This document shows positions 16,247 through 25,824 of a stretch of 64,000 nt of DNA, piece by piece; positions within the stretch are counted from its first letter, which is position 1; each line of letters starts with the position of its first letter. The stretch is from assembly GCF_009653635.1 (NCBI RefSeq), contig NZ_PPFD01000003.1:124001-188000 (forward strand), read 5' to 3'. Position numbers and translations under genes: made by a program. Below the pieces are notes generated by a model. That model was not told where the DNA came from and did no database searches. It was given only the letters and a program-made list of their open reading frames with translations. The DNA comes from Endozoicomonas sp. OPT23 (lineage in GTDB: Bacteria > Pseudomonadota > Gammaproteobacteria > Pseudomonadales > Endozoicomonadaceae).

Positions 16247-17413
16247 ATGAATCCTAGAACCATTGAATTAAAAGAACAGCTGACTCATCTGTTCGAAAAG
16301 ACATTCAGCGCCAAGCCAGAATTTTTCTTTCAGGCACCGGGTCGTGTAAATCTGATCGGTGAGCACACTGATTACAACGACGGCTTTGTAATGCCATGCG
16401 CCATCGACTATCAGGCAATGATTGCGGCGACACCTCGTGACGATAATAAAATCGTTGTGACCGCAGCCAGTTTTGACGGTCAGGTCAGTGAGTTTGAACT
16501 GACCCAACCTGTTGCTCACAGTGAGGATGCATTCTGGAGCAACTACGTTCGCGGTGTGGCTGATGTTCTTCTGAAGAAAGGCTATGAACTGAAAGGAGCC
16601 AATCTGGCGGTTACCGGCAATGTGCCACAAGGTGCAGGGCTGAGCTCTTCAGCTTGCCTGGAAGTGGTTACTGGCTTGACCCTGAGCCGTCTCGCTGGTC
16701 ATGACATCAGCCTGAAAGAGCTTGCTCTGATCGGTCAGCAGGCCGAGAACGAGTTTGTGGGCTGCAACTGCGGCATTATGGATCAAATGGTTTCTGCCTG
16801 CGGTGAAGATGGCCACGCCATGCTGCTGGATTGCCGTTCACTGGAAACAACATCCGTTTCCATTCCGGAAGGTCTCGCTGTTGTGATCATCAACTCCAAC
16901 ATCAAACGTGGTCTGGTCGACAGTGAATACAACACTCGTCGTCAGCAGTGTGAAACGGCTGCTGCTCACTATGGTGTGAAAGCTCTGCGTGATATCAACG
17001 TTGAGCAACTGGAAAGCGGCCGTGGTGATCTGGATGAGATGACCTACCGTCGTGCAAAACACGTGGTCACTGAAAACCAGCGCACCGTTGAAGCCGCTGA
17101 AGCCATGAAAACCAGTGATGTGCTGACACTGGGTCGCCTGATGGCTGAATCTCATGTGTCCATGCGTGATGACTTTGAAGTCACTGTTCCGGGTATCGAT
17201 GCCATTGTTGAAATCGTCAAGGATGTGATTGGCGATGAAGGCGGTGTTCGCATGACCGGTGGTGGTTTTGGTGGCTGTATTGTCGCTCTGACTCCGGAAG
17301 CAAAAGTAGATGCAGTGAAAGAAGCCGTAGCAGCCAAATACCCTGCTGTTTCCAATGGACTGGTTGCGGATATTTATGTCTGCACACCTTCTCAAGGTGC
17401 CAGTACCCTGTAA
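16247..17413 (+). CDS. galK: galactokinase
   Basis: This is a 388-residue GHMP kinase. Seen: the substrate signature [19 protein letters not shown] from about residue 31, the phosphate loop [15 protein letters not shown] near residue 127, [12 protein letters not shown] with the catalytic Asp, and the C-terminal [14 protein letters not shown]. It phosphorylates galactose. A 14-bp gap from galT with AGGAGCAGTAAC before the ATG indicates one transcript. Confidence 0.96.
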   Translation: MNPRTIELKEQLTHLFEKTFSAKPEFFFQAPGRVNLIGEHTDYNDGFVMPCAIDYQAMIAATPRDDNKIVVTAASFDGQVSEFELTQPVAHSEDAFWSNYVRGVADVLLKKGYELKGANLAVTGNVPQGAGLSSSACLEVVTGLTLSRLAGHDISLKELALIGQQAENEFVGCNCGIMDQMVSACGEDGHAMLLDCRSLETTSVSIPEGLAVVIINSNIKRGLVDSEYNTRRQQCETAAAHYGVKALRDINVEQLESGRGDLDEMTYRRAKHVVTENQRTVEAAEAMKTSDVLTLGRLMAESHVSMRDDFEVTVPGIDAIVEIVKDVIGDEGGVRMTGGGFGGCIVALTPEAKVDAVKEAVAAKYPAVSNGLVADIYVCTPSQGASTL

Positions 17414-17439
17414 GCTCAGCTTAAACAGCCTTCTACACC

Positions 17440-17464
17440 TGAGGCGGTCTATCTGATCGCCTCA
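17440..17464 (+). terminator. hairpin after galK
   Basis: TGAGGCG (17440-17446) and CGCCTCA (17458-17464) form a perfect 7-bp stem with an 11-nt loop, 26 bp after the galK stop. No long T run follows, so termination may be weak. Confidence 0.45.
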
Positions 17465-17580
17465 ACGCTCCCCTTTCCTTTGATCTCAATTCAACTAGTC
17501 ATCCCCCAGCCTGAGCCGATAACAGTCCTAACTGAACGCTTTATCTTTATTGAAATAACATTCTACTGACAGAGGATGTC

Positions 17581-19305
17581 ATGATTCTTTTTCGCAAGGT
17601 TGCCCGTCTGCTGGCTCTTTTCCTGCTGCTGACCCTTTTGGCCAGCGTTGCTACCTGGCTCTATCTCAATCCTCAGTCCCATCGGCAGCAACTGTTTATC
17701 AATGGCACGGTTCTCACTATGGATGCCAGTAATACCGTTGCAGAAGCCATGCTCGTTTCCGGTAAAAAAATTCTGGCAACAGGCTCTCGTCATCAGCTGG
17801 AAAAACTTGCCAGCATTAACGCAGTAGACATTGACCTTGAAGGTAGAACGGTGATTCCGGGATTTATCGAAGCCCACGGTCACTTTCCAGCCAGCGGCCT
17901 TGATGCCATATCAGCCGACCTGAGAAACCCTCCGGCAGGTACCGTCAACACAATGGCAGAACTGTTACATAAGCTTGAAATTCAGTCGGGAGAAGAAACT
18001 GAAGGCTGGATTATCGGAACAGGCTACGATGACACACTTCTGAAAACTGAAACACCCTTAACACGCACAGAGCTCGATAAAGTTTCAAATACTCGCCCTG
18101 TCTTTGTTCGACATATTTCCGGACATATGGCTGTTATTAACAGCACTGGCCTGAAACTGCTTGGGTTCGAAAGTTCTTCCAGCTCGCCTTTCGGTGGCGC
18201 CATTGAAAAGGACGACGAAGGTAATCTCACAGGCGTTATCAAGGGTACGGCTCTTCACCCGGTGCTGGAGAAAGTGTTCAATCTCTCCTACAAAAAGCTG
18301 ATTAAAGCACTGGCGAATAGTGTTGAAGACTATATGGTTGAAGGTGTCACCAGTGTTCAGAATGGTTTGACGCGCCAACCGCTCTACTTTCCTTTAGCGG
18401 TCATGTCTGCCACCGGTTTTATTCCCCAAAGGCTCACCTTCTGGCCTGAAGAGAAACTGGCCGAACAGATTGAGAACAAGCACTCTTTCCCTGATGGCCA
18501 GAAGGTCAGAACCGGTGCTTTAAAGCTGGTGACAGATGGTGCTATTCAACTCTATACGGCTTATCTGTCTTCTCCCTACCAAACTGTTCCAGCAGGTAAA
18601 CCTGCAAGTTACAGGGGCAGCCCAGCCTTTCATGAAAACGAGCTGATTCGTACAGTACACAAATGGCATGACAGAGGCTGGCAAATCGCCTTCCACGCCA
18701 ATGGTGATGCAGCCATCGATCAGGTGCTGAATGCCATAGAGCTGGCTCAGAAAAAAAACTTCCGTGAAGACCATCGTCATACACTGGTTCACAGTCAGGT
18801 CATTCGCTCAGGTCAGCTCGACAGACTCAAACAGCTCGGTATGACCGTTTCTTTTTTCCCTGCTCTTATTTATTACTGGGGAGACAGACACAGGGAACTC
18901 TTTCTGGGCGAACAGCGAGCAAGCCATATCAACCCACTGAAAACCGCTATCGACAAAGGTATCCGCTTTACCATTCACAGTGATTCACCCGTTACTCCCG
19001 TAGATAGCATGGGTCTGATTAACTCAGCTGTTAACCGTCAGACCCGCAGCGGTAAAGTGCTTGGGGAGCATGAAAGAATTGATGTTATAAATGCTCTCAG
19101 AGCCGTCACCATTGATGCGGCCTGGCAGGTTTTCCGTGAAGATGAGGTTGGCTCTCTGGAATCAGGGAAACTGGCAGACTTCGTTATTCTCTCTGAAAAC
19201 CCTTTGGAAAAGCCCGATCACCTGACTGAGATTAAGGTAGAGGAAACCTGGATTGGCGGTGCCAAGCGCTACGACCGGGATCATTTTTCTGAACAGACTG
19301 AATAA
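17581..19305 (+). CDS. membrane-anchored amidohydrolase (YtcJ-like)
   Basis: This is a 574-residue protein. The N-terminal hydrophobic segment (LLALFLLLTLLASVATWLYL, residues 10-29) is an uncleaved anchor or signal. It is followed by the amidohydrolase_3 pattern: NGTVLTMD, PGFIEAHGHFPASG with the metal-binding HxH near residue 99, AFHANGDAAID, HTLVHSQVI and FTIHSDSPVTPVD, then the small beta domain ending GSLESGKLADFVILSENP. This family hydrolyses diverse amides and formamides with a metal centre; the substrate is unknown. It is probably periplasmic and lies 80 bp before the ChaC-like gene. Confidence 0.85.
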   Translation: MILFRKVARLLALFLLLTLLASVATWLYLNPQSHRQQLFINGTVLTMDASNTVAEAMLVSGKKILATGSRHQLEKLASINAVDIDLEGRTVIPGFIEAHGHFPASGLDAISADLRNPPAGTVNTMAELLHKLEIQSGEETEGWIIGTGYDDTLLKTETPLTRTELDKVSNTRPVFVRHISGHMAVINSTGLKLLGFESSSSSPFGGAIEKDDEGNLTGVIKGTALHPVLEKVFNLSYKKLIKALANSVEDYMVEGVTSVQNGLTRQPLYFPLAVMSATGFIPQRLTFWPEEKLAEQIENKHSFPDGQKVRTGALKLVTDGAIQLYTAYLSSPYQTVPAGKPASYRGSPAFHENELIRTVHKWHDRGWQIAFHANGDAAIDQVLNAIELAQKKNFREDHRHTLVHSQVIRSGQLDRLKQLGMTVSFFPALIYYWGDRHRELFLGEQRASHINPLKTAIDKGIRFTIHSDSPVTPVDSMGLINSAVNRQTRSGKVLGEHERIDVINALRAVTIDAAWQVFREDEVGSLESGKLADFVILSENPLEKPDHLTEIKVEETWIGGAKRYDRDHFSEQTE

Positions 19306-19385
19306 GAGCACACCGAAACTTTATTACCTGATGCCTGTCCAATGGTATTCTGTCCACACACAAAACAGCAGTCGCCTTAAACAGA

Positions 19386-20078
19386 ATGACCGAACAAGAG
19401 CTCGCATCCCGAGATCAGCACTTCAGCAACTACCTTCCCGCTATCAGGGAGATTGCCCGCTCTCAGGGGGATGAAGTGCCGTCGTGGGAAACCATTGAAA
19501 ACAACAGAAAGCGCTTTCTTCAGGCCTTACCAGAGTCTTCTGACCTACTGATTTTTGCCTATGGCTCTTTGATGTGGAAACCACTGCTGCATTATTCCAA
19601 CCAATACCATGCAATGCTGGATGGTTTTCGCCGTCACTTCTGTCTCGATATGCCATTTTTCAGAGGCAGCCCTGAAAAGCCCGGACTGATGATGGCACTG
19701 GATACCGGTGGTCATTGTGAAGGACTCTGCTTCCGCATACCTGCGAAATGGGTTGAGCGTGAAACTCAAGTACTCTGGAAACGGGAGTGCTGTCTGGACG
19801 GGTATCACCCTGAGTGGGTCGTGCCAAAAATAGCTCCTGAAATGAGTGATATCGATGAGCAAATTCCCTGTATGACCTTTGTCATCAACAGTGATGCACC
19901 GAGATATCTGAACGATCTCGACCTGGAAATCACTGTTCACAAGATACAGTCAGCGCAGGGACAGTTTGGTAATAACCGTGAGTATTTCGACAACACTCTG
20001 CAACACCTGCGTGAGCTGAATATTCTTGATCCGGAACTGGAGAATATTCAGCAGGAGTTGACCAGACAGGGCTTATAG
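19386..20078 (+). CDS. ChaC-like gamma-glutamylcyclotransferase
   Basis: This is a 230-residue protein with the family hallmark IFAYGSLMWKPLLHY near residues 55-70, RRHFCLDMPFFRG, and WKRECCLDGYHPEWV, where the Glu after Arg is the expected catalytic residue. ChaC-type enzymes split gamma-glutamyl peptides such as glutathione to 5-oxoproline. An N-terminal extension of about 50 residues precedes the core. The ChaC branch is clear; activity on glutathione is inference. Confidence 0.82.
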   Translation: MTEQELASRDQHFSNYLPAIREIARSQGDEVPSWETIENNRKRFLQALPESSDLLIFAYGSLMWKPLLHYSNQYHAMLDGFRRHFCLDMPFFRGSPEKPGLMMALDTGGHCEGLCFRIPAKWVERETQVLWKRECCLDGYHPEWVVPKIAPEMSDIDEQIPCMTFVINSDAPRYLNDLDLEITVHKIQSAQGQFGNNREYFDNTLQHLRELNILDPELENIQQELTRQGL

Positions 20079-20086
20079 CTTTTTGA

Positions 20087-22120
20087 TCAAAATGCAGCCG
20101 TGAGACTGAGCCAGATTTCTCTGCCTGGCTCGTTAACCTTGGCAGCCTGTGGGTTAAACGGATCTCTACTGGCACGATTAATATGCGGTGCATAGGTTTT
20201 GTTGAACAGGTTTTTAACACCGCCGTTAAAAGTCAGGCTGTCTGTCAGTTCATATTTTCCATAGAGATGAAATACACCATAACCGGTTGACGACCCTGCA
20301 TCCAAACCACTTTTTTTATCAACCCTGTCCTGACCACTGGCCAGTTCCAATTTACCTCCCACCAGCCATTGTTCCGCCAAATAATCCAGCTGAAGCGTTA
20401 ATGATAAAGGTGGCATCTGTGGCAAAGGCTTATTATCTGTTTTGTTCTCCCCCCTGAGCCAGGAAAGCCCTACTCTGCCTTGCCATTGCTCTGTAGAAAA
20501 ACGAATATCCGAATCCAGACCATAAAGCCTGGCATCACGATTCCCGTAGAGATAAGCACCAGACTCGGATTCATAGCGCAGAATATAATCACTGACTTCG
20601 TTCAGCCATGCCGTCACTGACCAATCAAAAAAACTGAAATTTTGTTGATAGCCAATATCCAGCTGATGATGAACTTCCGGCTTGATATCAGGGTTCCCTA
20701 CCCAGTCATCACTGCCCTGACAGCAGCTCCCCCGAGACGCCACATAGCGTTCAGTTGCGTCAGCCTGCCTGACATTTCGGCTGAGTTTTAGCTGTACTGT
20801 TTTATCGCTGGACAGAACATGCTGCCAGCTGAGAAGGCCACTGGCTGCCAACTTATGATTCTCTCGATCAGTTTCTCCATAGTATTTCCTGTAGAGGCTG
20901 TCTGGCGAGTTGGTGCCCAATTGTTCAGAAGAGTTTCTGTTGGTTTCTGCGTTCAAATCATCGATTCTTAAACCAACCCGAAGACTGTCCGTTGCTGAGA
21001 ACCCGTAATCCAGCTCAGAGAATACCCCAAACTGCCTGTTCTCAATTTCCGGCCAAATATTGGCCTGTAGCAGCTCGTCACCAGAATCAGTATTCACCTT
21101 GTAGCGTTGAGCGACCTTTTTCACCTGCTGAAAATCAGCGCCTAGCTTTAACTCTGCGACATCAAAGGTCATTGAGCCGGTGAATCGCGCACCACGGCTT
21201 TCGGCTTCAGAAGGTGTTCTTATGGCTGATGAAACATCGGGTCTTTTGCGAACACTGTAGTTGTCCATCAAATGTTCAGTTTTGGAGAGCCAGGCCTGAA
21301 ACTCAAGACCATCAAACCAGCCAATATCATTCTGGTAACTCATCCTCAATCGCCAGCTGTCTGATTTCGCCCAGGGCGCATCCATGGCACTGCCCGCATA
21401 ATGAATATCATCATCCCGCGAACTCTCAGCATTCACTTCCATACGAAGGCTGTCCGTCAGGTCCAGTGCCAGCAGCAGTCCGCCTGATAATGATTTGAAG
21501 GCAGAACTGACCGTTTCACCACTGCCATCACGATAGTTCCCTGCTTTCTGATAAGCACCGTAAGCCCTTAGAAAACCGGACTCATTGCCCGCAGCAAGAT
21601 CGGCAGTCAGACCTTTGAAATCGCTGTTATCGCTGTAATTCCCAGTCACAGAACCGGTATAGCCCGTGTCATTGTCAAAGACCGGATCATCCCGTTCAAA
21701 CAATACAGTTCCGCCAGCGCCACCAGCACCAAAGAGTACCGATTCAAACCCATGAATAATTTTTATTCGGTCATAACCGGCAGGGGTGACATAACTGGAG
21801 GGAGGGTCCATGCGCCCTGGACAAGCACCATAGAGATAGGTGCCATCCAGTAGAATATTAAGCTGACTTTGCTGCTGACCACGAATGATGGGCTCAAAGC
21901 CTCTTCCTGCTTTTCTTGCAGCAGACACACCGGTTTCCAGCTCCAGTAATTTACCTGCATCCATAACAGGTGAACGATCAACCCTGTCATTTAAGTTCGC
22001 TCCACTCTGCTCATCGCCGAGGTTGTCTGTTACATCTACATCAAGGTAAATGTCACCAGCGTGAGAAACCGTTGTGAACAGCAACAACAGAAAGTTTTTC
22101 TTAAAGACGGGCAATAGCAT
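20087..22120 (-). CDS. TonB-dependent outer-membrane receptor, copper-receptor (OprC/NosA) type
   Basis: This is a 677-residue protein from ATG 22118-22120, with GGAG 8 nt before it; an upstream TTG is less likely. A short signal peptide ends TTVSHA. The plug domain contains GRGFEPIIRGQQQSQLNILLDG, followed by YGACPGRMDPPSSYVTPAGYDRIKII. The Cys-Pro-x-Arg-Met-Asp-x-Pro-x-Ser-Tyr block is characteristic of the TonB-dependent copper receptor group. The barrel ends NPQAAKVNEPGREIWLSLTAAF with terminal Phe, as expected for BAM insertion. Copper as ligand is inference from the motif. A secreted lectin-like gene lies upstream on the same strand. Confidence 0.85.
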   Translation of the reverse strand: MLLPVFKKNFLLLLFTTVSHAGDIYLDVDVTDNLGDEQSGANLNDRVDRSPVMDAGKLLELETGVSAARKAGRGFEPIIRGQQQSQLNILLDGTYLYGACPGRMDPPSSYVTPAGYDRIKIIHGFESVLFGAGGAGGTVLFERDDPVFDNDTGYTGSVTGNYSDNSDFKGLTADLAAGNESGFLRAYGAYQKAGNYRDGSGETVSSAFKSLSGGLLLALDLTDSLRMEVNAESSRDDDIHYAGSAMDAPWAKSDSWRLRMSYQNDIGWFDGLEFQAWLSKTEHLMDNYSVRKRPDVSSAIRTPSEAESRGARFTGSMTFDVAELKLGADFQQVKKVAQRYKVNTDSGDELLQANIWPEIENRQFGVFSELDYGFSATDSLRVGLRIDDLNAETNRNSSEQLGTNSPDSLYRKYYGETDRENHKLAASGLLSWQHVLSSDKTVQLKLSRNVRQADATERYVASRGSCCQGSDDWVGNPDIKPEVHHQLDIGYQQNFSFFDWSVTAWLNEVSDYILRYESESGAYLYGNRDARLYGLDSDIRFSTEQWQGRVGLSWLRGENKTDNKPLPQMPPLSLTLQLDYLAEQWLVGGKLELASGQDRVDKKSGLDAGSSTGYGVFHLYGKYELTDSLTFNGGVKNLFNKTYAPHINRASRDPFNPQAAKVNEPGREIWLSLTAAF

Positions 22121-22254
22121 TAACAGCACTCCAAACAACTGGTGCCAAGGCTTGAGATGATTGTTTATGTATTAATTAATCCAGCGAAGAGCAGTATAGA
22201 TATGATTTGGGGTTTATCACTTTGAGTAAGCAACAAACCCCGGGAGGGACAAAA

Positions 22255-23055
22255 TTAATTCAAAGGACGGATACAAAAATTTCTGATCATATGACTGGAA
22301 TTTGCCGCTCCCGTTGCAGCGCTAAATCCCATGGCATCACCTGTTTTACCTAAAGCCCAATTCACTTTTTGCTCAAACAGCGTGAGATTATCGGCAACAA
22401 CCGTTATCCCACCTTCCTTCACAGTGACCTTGACCGGAATCCATTCACCATGGCTGTAGGCTTTTGAAAAAGGCACTCGTTTAATCGTTGAGCCCTGGTA
22501 ATCATCAAGCCTGGCTCTCCGTGCGCCATAGATTGGAAAGCTCACAGCATAGCCTCCTGCCACTGCAGATCGTCCCATACTGCCACCAGCCAATGGCTGA
22601 CCATAACGACTGATATTTCTGAGGAAGAAGAAACGAATACCGTCAGCAGAATTCCAGACTCTATACATGCCGCCATCGTCATCAAGTGTGTTGAACTCAA
22701 ACATCACCTCAAACGGTGGCTTGATATTGTCAGGGTTGGTATAGAGATACGCAGAAGCACCTGCATAAACAGTCACGGGAAGCAGTATCAGCTCATCGGC
22801 ACGGTTAACTCTGGGGTAGCTATAGGCATTACCATTGGCAAATGCTCTCCATGGTGCATTTTTGAAACTAACTGACTGGCAGGACGCTTCTTCAGAACTT
22901 TCATCTTTGCTTTGAGCGTCCTCGCTCCTGTTTGAATCAGCGACTTCCTCTGTCTGATCCTGATCTTCAAGGCTGTCTTCCGAGCCCTGAAAGGGAGCTG
23001 CTAACACTGAGCTACTGAGAAAAACCGCTATGAGTGTACCCATCAAAAACTTCAT
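22255..23055 (-). CDS. secreted lectin-fold (L-type lectin-like) protein
   Basis: This is a 266-residue protein from ATG 23053-23055, with GGAGCAGGT before it; an upstream ATG adds seven residues. The signal peptide is MKFLMGTLIAVFLSSSVLA. An acidic linker (residues about 22-55, rich in Asp/Glu/Ser) leads to a beta-sandwich domain containing FEVMFEFNTLDDDGG, a Gly-rich stretch and GFSAATGAANSSHMIRNF near the end, which resembles L-type lectin or concanavalin-like folds. Two Cys, one in the linker boundary and one near the C-terminus, may pair. Glycan binding at a host or cell surface is inference. Confidence 0.6.
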   Translation of the reverse strand: MKFLMGTLIAVFLSSSVLAAPFQGSEDSLEDQDQTEEVADSNRSEDAQSKDESSEEASCQSVSFKNAPWRAFANGNAYSYPRVNRADELILLPVTVYAGASAYLYTNPDNIKPPFEVMFEFNTLDDDGGMYRVWNSADGIRFFFLRNISRYGQPLAGGSMGRSAVAGGYAVSFPIYGARRARLDDYQGSTIKRVPFSKAYSHGEWIPVKVTVKEGGITVVADNLTLFEQKVNWALGKTGDAMGFSAATGAANSSHMIRNFCIRPLN

Positions 23056-23150
23056 ACCTGCTCCCGATTCATCCATGAATAACTAAAAGACTAGTCAACC
23101 GGATTTAGCAAAAGTGAAGCATCGGGCTTTACGGCCATGCCAGATCAAGT

Positions 23151-23170
23151 TACTGTACATATAAACAGTA
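23151..23170 (+). promoter_or_regulatory. LexA (SOS) box before recN
   Basis: TACTGTACATATAAACAGTA matches the gammaproteobacterial LexA consensus (TACTGTATATATAAACAGTA) at 19 of 20 positions, including both CTGT/ACAG half-sites. It ends 25 bp before the recN start codon, so recN is very probably DNA-damage inducible. Confidence 0.93.
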
Positions 23171-23195
23171 AAGAAAGAAGTCACTCGGTATTTTC

Positions 23196-24869
23196 ATGCT
23201 GAACCAACTCTCTATCAGTAACTTTGCCATCGTCGACCAGCTGGATCTGGATATTCAGCCCGGTATGACTGTTATTACCGGTGAAACCGGTGCCGGTAAA
23301 TCCATTATGCTCGACGCTCTTGGTCTTGCTACCGGCAACCGCACCGACAGTCACTGCGTTCGCCCCGGAGCAGAAAAGGCAGAAATACACGCCGTCTTTG
23401 ACCTGAACAAATGCCCCGCAGCCAGAAGCTGGTTAAAAGACAGAGAGTTGATCAGTGACGATGAATGCATTCTTCGTCGAGTGGTTACCAAAGAGGGACG
23501 CTCAAGAGCCTACATCAATGGCACCCCTTCACCGCTGGCTGATATGAAAGCCATTGGTGAGTTGCTGATCGATATTCATGGCCAGCACGAAAGTCAGTCT
23601 CTGCTGAAAAAACACAATCATCGGCTGCTGCTGGACGACTTCGCCGGTACTAATAAACTGGCTGCCAAGGTTTCAACCATAGCCAGTGACTACCACCGTA
23701 TTCGTAATGAGCTGGAGACTCTGACAGCCAACCGAAAAGAGCAGGATGAACGCATCCAGTTGCTCAGCTACCAGCTACAGGAATTCGAACAGCTGGGGCT
23801 TCAGCCTAACGAAGTAGAACAGCTGGAAGCTGAACTGAAACAACTCAGCCACGCAGAATCAACTCTGTCAGCCTGTCATCAGATTACTCAGGTCTGCTCT
23901 GAAAACGACAGTGGAAATCTGCTTCAGCAGCTGAATCATTGTTTGAATTTGTTGTCAGACATGGAAGTCGAACATCCGGCCATTAACAGCTCTACAGATA
24001 TGCTGTCATCGGCGCATATTCAGATTGAAGAAGCTGTCGGCGAACTGAACCAGTTTACCGATCACTTCGAGGCAGATCCTGCCCGTATGCAGGAAGTCGA
24101 CCTGCGACTCGGGGCTATTTATGATCTGGCCAGAAAACATCGCGTTATGCCAGAAGAATTGCTTTCGAAGCAGCAATCTCTGTGCGAAGAGTTGGAGAAA
24201 ATTCAGTTCAGTGATGAACATGCAGAAGAAATGCAGGATCAACTGACAGAGCTCAGAAAAAACTATCATGAGCAATCTGCCAAACTGACTGATAAGCGCA
24301 CTAAAGCAGCGGCCAAACTTCAGAAACAAGTCAGTAAACGTATGGCTCTGCTGGGTATGCCCCATGGTCAGTTTATTATCGAACTGGCTACCCATGAAGA
24401 TGTACAGCTATCACCGTCTGGTGCTGAAGACATTGAGTTTCTGGTGACTGCAAACCCTGGTCAGCCTCCCAGAGCTTTGGCCAAGGTTGCTTCCGGTGGT
24501 GAATTATCCCGTATCAGTCTGGCTATCCAGGTTATCACTGCCCAGACGTCGTCTATTCCCAGCATGGTATTTGATGAAGTGGACGTTGGCATTGGTGGAG
24601 GCACGGCTGAGATAGTTGGTTCCATGTTGCGAGAACTGGGCGAAAAAAGTCAGGTTCTTTGTGTAACACACCAACCACAGGTTGCTTCTCAAGGGCATCA
24701 ACACCTGCATGTGAGCAAGGAAGTTAAAAACAATGCCTCTTCAACCCAAATCAACCACCTTGGTGGAGAACCCAGAGTTCAGGAAATTGCCCGTATGCTG
24801 GGTGGTGTAGAAATAACACAGTCTACTCTCAACCATGCTGAAGAAATGCTGGGTATGTCGACAGCCTGA
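23196..24869 (+). CDS. recN: DNA repair protein RecN
   Basis: This is a 557-residue SMC-like ATPase. Seen: Walker A GETGAGKS at about residues 29-36, a Q-loop region DIHGQHESQSLL near residue 130, a long coiled coil with a break in the middle, the ABC signature KVASGGELSRISLA near residue 430, and Walker B SMVFDEVDVGIGG near residue 457. RecN holds broken DNA ends together in RecA-dependent double-strand break repair. An SOS box lies directly upstream. Confidence 0.97.
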   Translation: MLNQLSISNFAIVDQLDLDIQPGMTVITGETGAGKSIMLDALGLATGNRTDSHCVRPGAEKAEIHAVFDLNKCPAARSWLKDRELISDDECILRRVVTKEGRSRAYINGTPSPLADMKAIGELLIDIHGQHESQSLLKKHNHRLLLDDFAGTNKLAAKVSTIASDYHRIRNELETLTANRKEQDERIQLLSYQLQEFEQLGLQPNEVEQLEAELKQLSHAESTLSACHQITQVCSENDSGNLLQQLNHCLNLLSDMEVEHPAINSSTDMLSSAHIQIEEAVGELNQFTDHFEADPARMQEVDLRLGAIYDLARKHRVMPEELLSKQQSLCEELEKIQFSDEHAEEMQDQLTELRKNYHEQSAKLTDKRTKAAAKLQKQVSKRMALLGMPHGQFIIELATHEDVQLSPSGAEDIEFLVTANPGQPPRALAKVASGGELSRISLAIQVITAQTSSIPSMVFDEVDVGIGGGTAEIVGSMLRELGEKSQVLCVTHQPQVASQGHQHLHVSKEVKNNASSTQINHLGGEPRVQEIARMLGGVEITQSTLNHAEEMLGMSTA

Positions 24870-25016
24870 TATTACTTTCTTTCCAACTAAATACTCTGTT
24901 ATGTGCTACCCCTTAAAGGTTGGTTGCTCAAAAAACTAAGCTTCAATGCGAAAAAAATACTATTGATACATTCTATAAAGTTCATACATTAATAATGCAT
25001 GAACAATGAGGTTGGA

Positions 25017-25517
25017 ATGAAAATACACTCCAGAAATCTGACGAACTCAGATTACGAAGCCATGAGAAATCTCTTATTGAGTGAAGGTCCTAATGAGTGG
25101 AACTACATAACAGATGAAAGTATAGAAAACCAATTCAACCTTATTAGAAGCGGGAAAGCAGTTGCTGTTCTTTTGGAAGAAATCAAAATAGTTGGTTTTG
25201 CAGTTCTTATCCTCAAAGAGGCGAGCCCTGAAAAACTAGAAAAGTATACAAACATTTCTTATTCTGCATACATAAATGATGTTGTAGTCCATAAAAATCA
25301 AAGTGGTAAAGGTTTCGGGTCCAAATTATTATGCGAAGCCATAAATCTTGCAAAAATTGAAGGCTGCAACCAAGTATTCATTGAGAGACATGAAGAAAAT
25401 TTAGCATCTGCGGGAATGATGAGAAAAGCTGGTTTTGAGATTGTAGATACATTTTATGACCCACAGAAGCGCTCTTCAGGAACAAGACGCACCACTATAC
25501 AGCAAGCAAGCACATGA
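25017..25517 (+). CDS. GNAT-family N-acetyltransferase
   Basis: This is a 166-residue protein from ATG 25017 (GAGG upstream; an ATG at 24999 is the alternative). Seen: the GNAT core DVVVHKNQSGKGFGSKLLCEA with the acetyl-CoA-binding Q/R-x-x-G-x-G/A turn, then FIERHEENLASAGMMRKAGFEIV. The substrate is unknown. Its DNA is more AT-rich than recN and the PAS gene on either side, and it is followed by an intergenic repeat, which hints at insertion. Confidence 0.8.
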   Translation: MKIHSRNLTNSDYEAMRNLLLSEGPNEWNYITDESIENQFNLIRSGKAVAVLLEEIKIVGFAVLILKEASPEKLEKYTNISYSAYINDVVVHKNQSGKGFGSKLLCEAINLAKIEGCNQVFIERHEENLASAGMMRKAGFEIVDTFYDPQKRSSGTRRTTIQQAST

Positions 25518-25531
25518 CAAGTTAATCAAGA

Positions 25532-25594
25532 GGGACGCTTACGGCGCCCCTTATTGAGGCAATATACGAATTCAATTACGTGTGTCTACACACT
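25532..25594 (+). repeat. intergenic hairpin plus dispersed repeat, copy A
   Basis: A stem-loop (GGGACGC, TTACG loop, GCGCCCC; 25532-25550) is followed by ATTCAATTACGTGTGTCTAC and ACACT (25570-25594). The second part matches 42261-42285 at 22 of 25 positions, and both copies carry a hairpin with CTTACGGCG/CCTACGGCG shortly before it. The remaining bases to 25824 hold no gene that I can support. Confidence 0.6.
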
Positions 25595-25824
25595 GACATT
25601 TCAAATCATTACTAAGGCTGAAATTATGCAGTTTTGGTCTGAGTAACATAGATAATTTTCCACCATTCTTAACTAAACTTGCCAAAAGTCAGAGTGTTAC
25701 TTCCTGTGCAAAAATTGAGATATCGCAAACAAGTCTGACATTTATTCCAGTCTTTGCATCCAAAGTGGTAATAATGGCGTATCTCCTAGAAACGCCCACT
25801 ATCCCAGCTATTACCTGAGCATTG

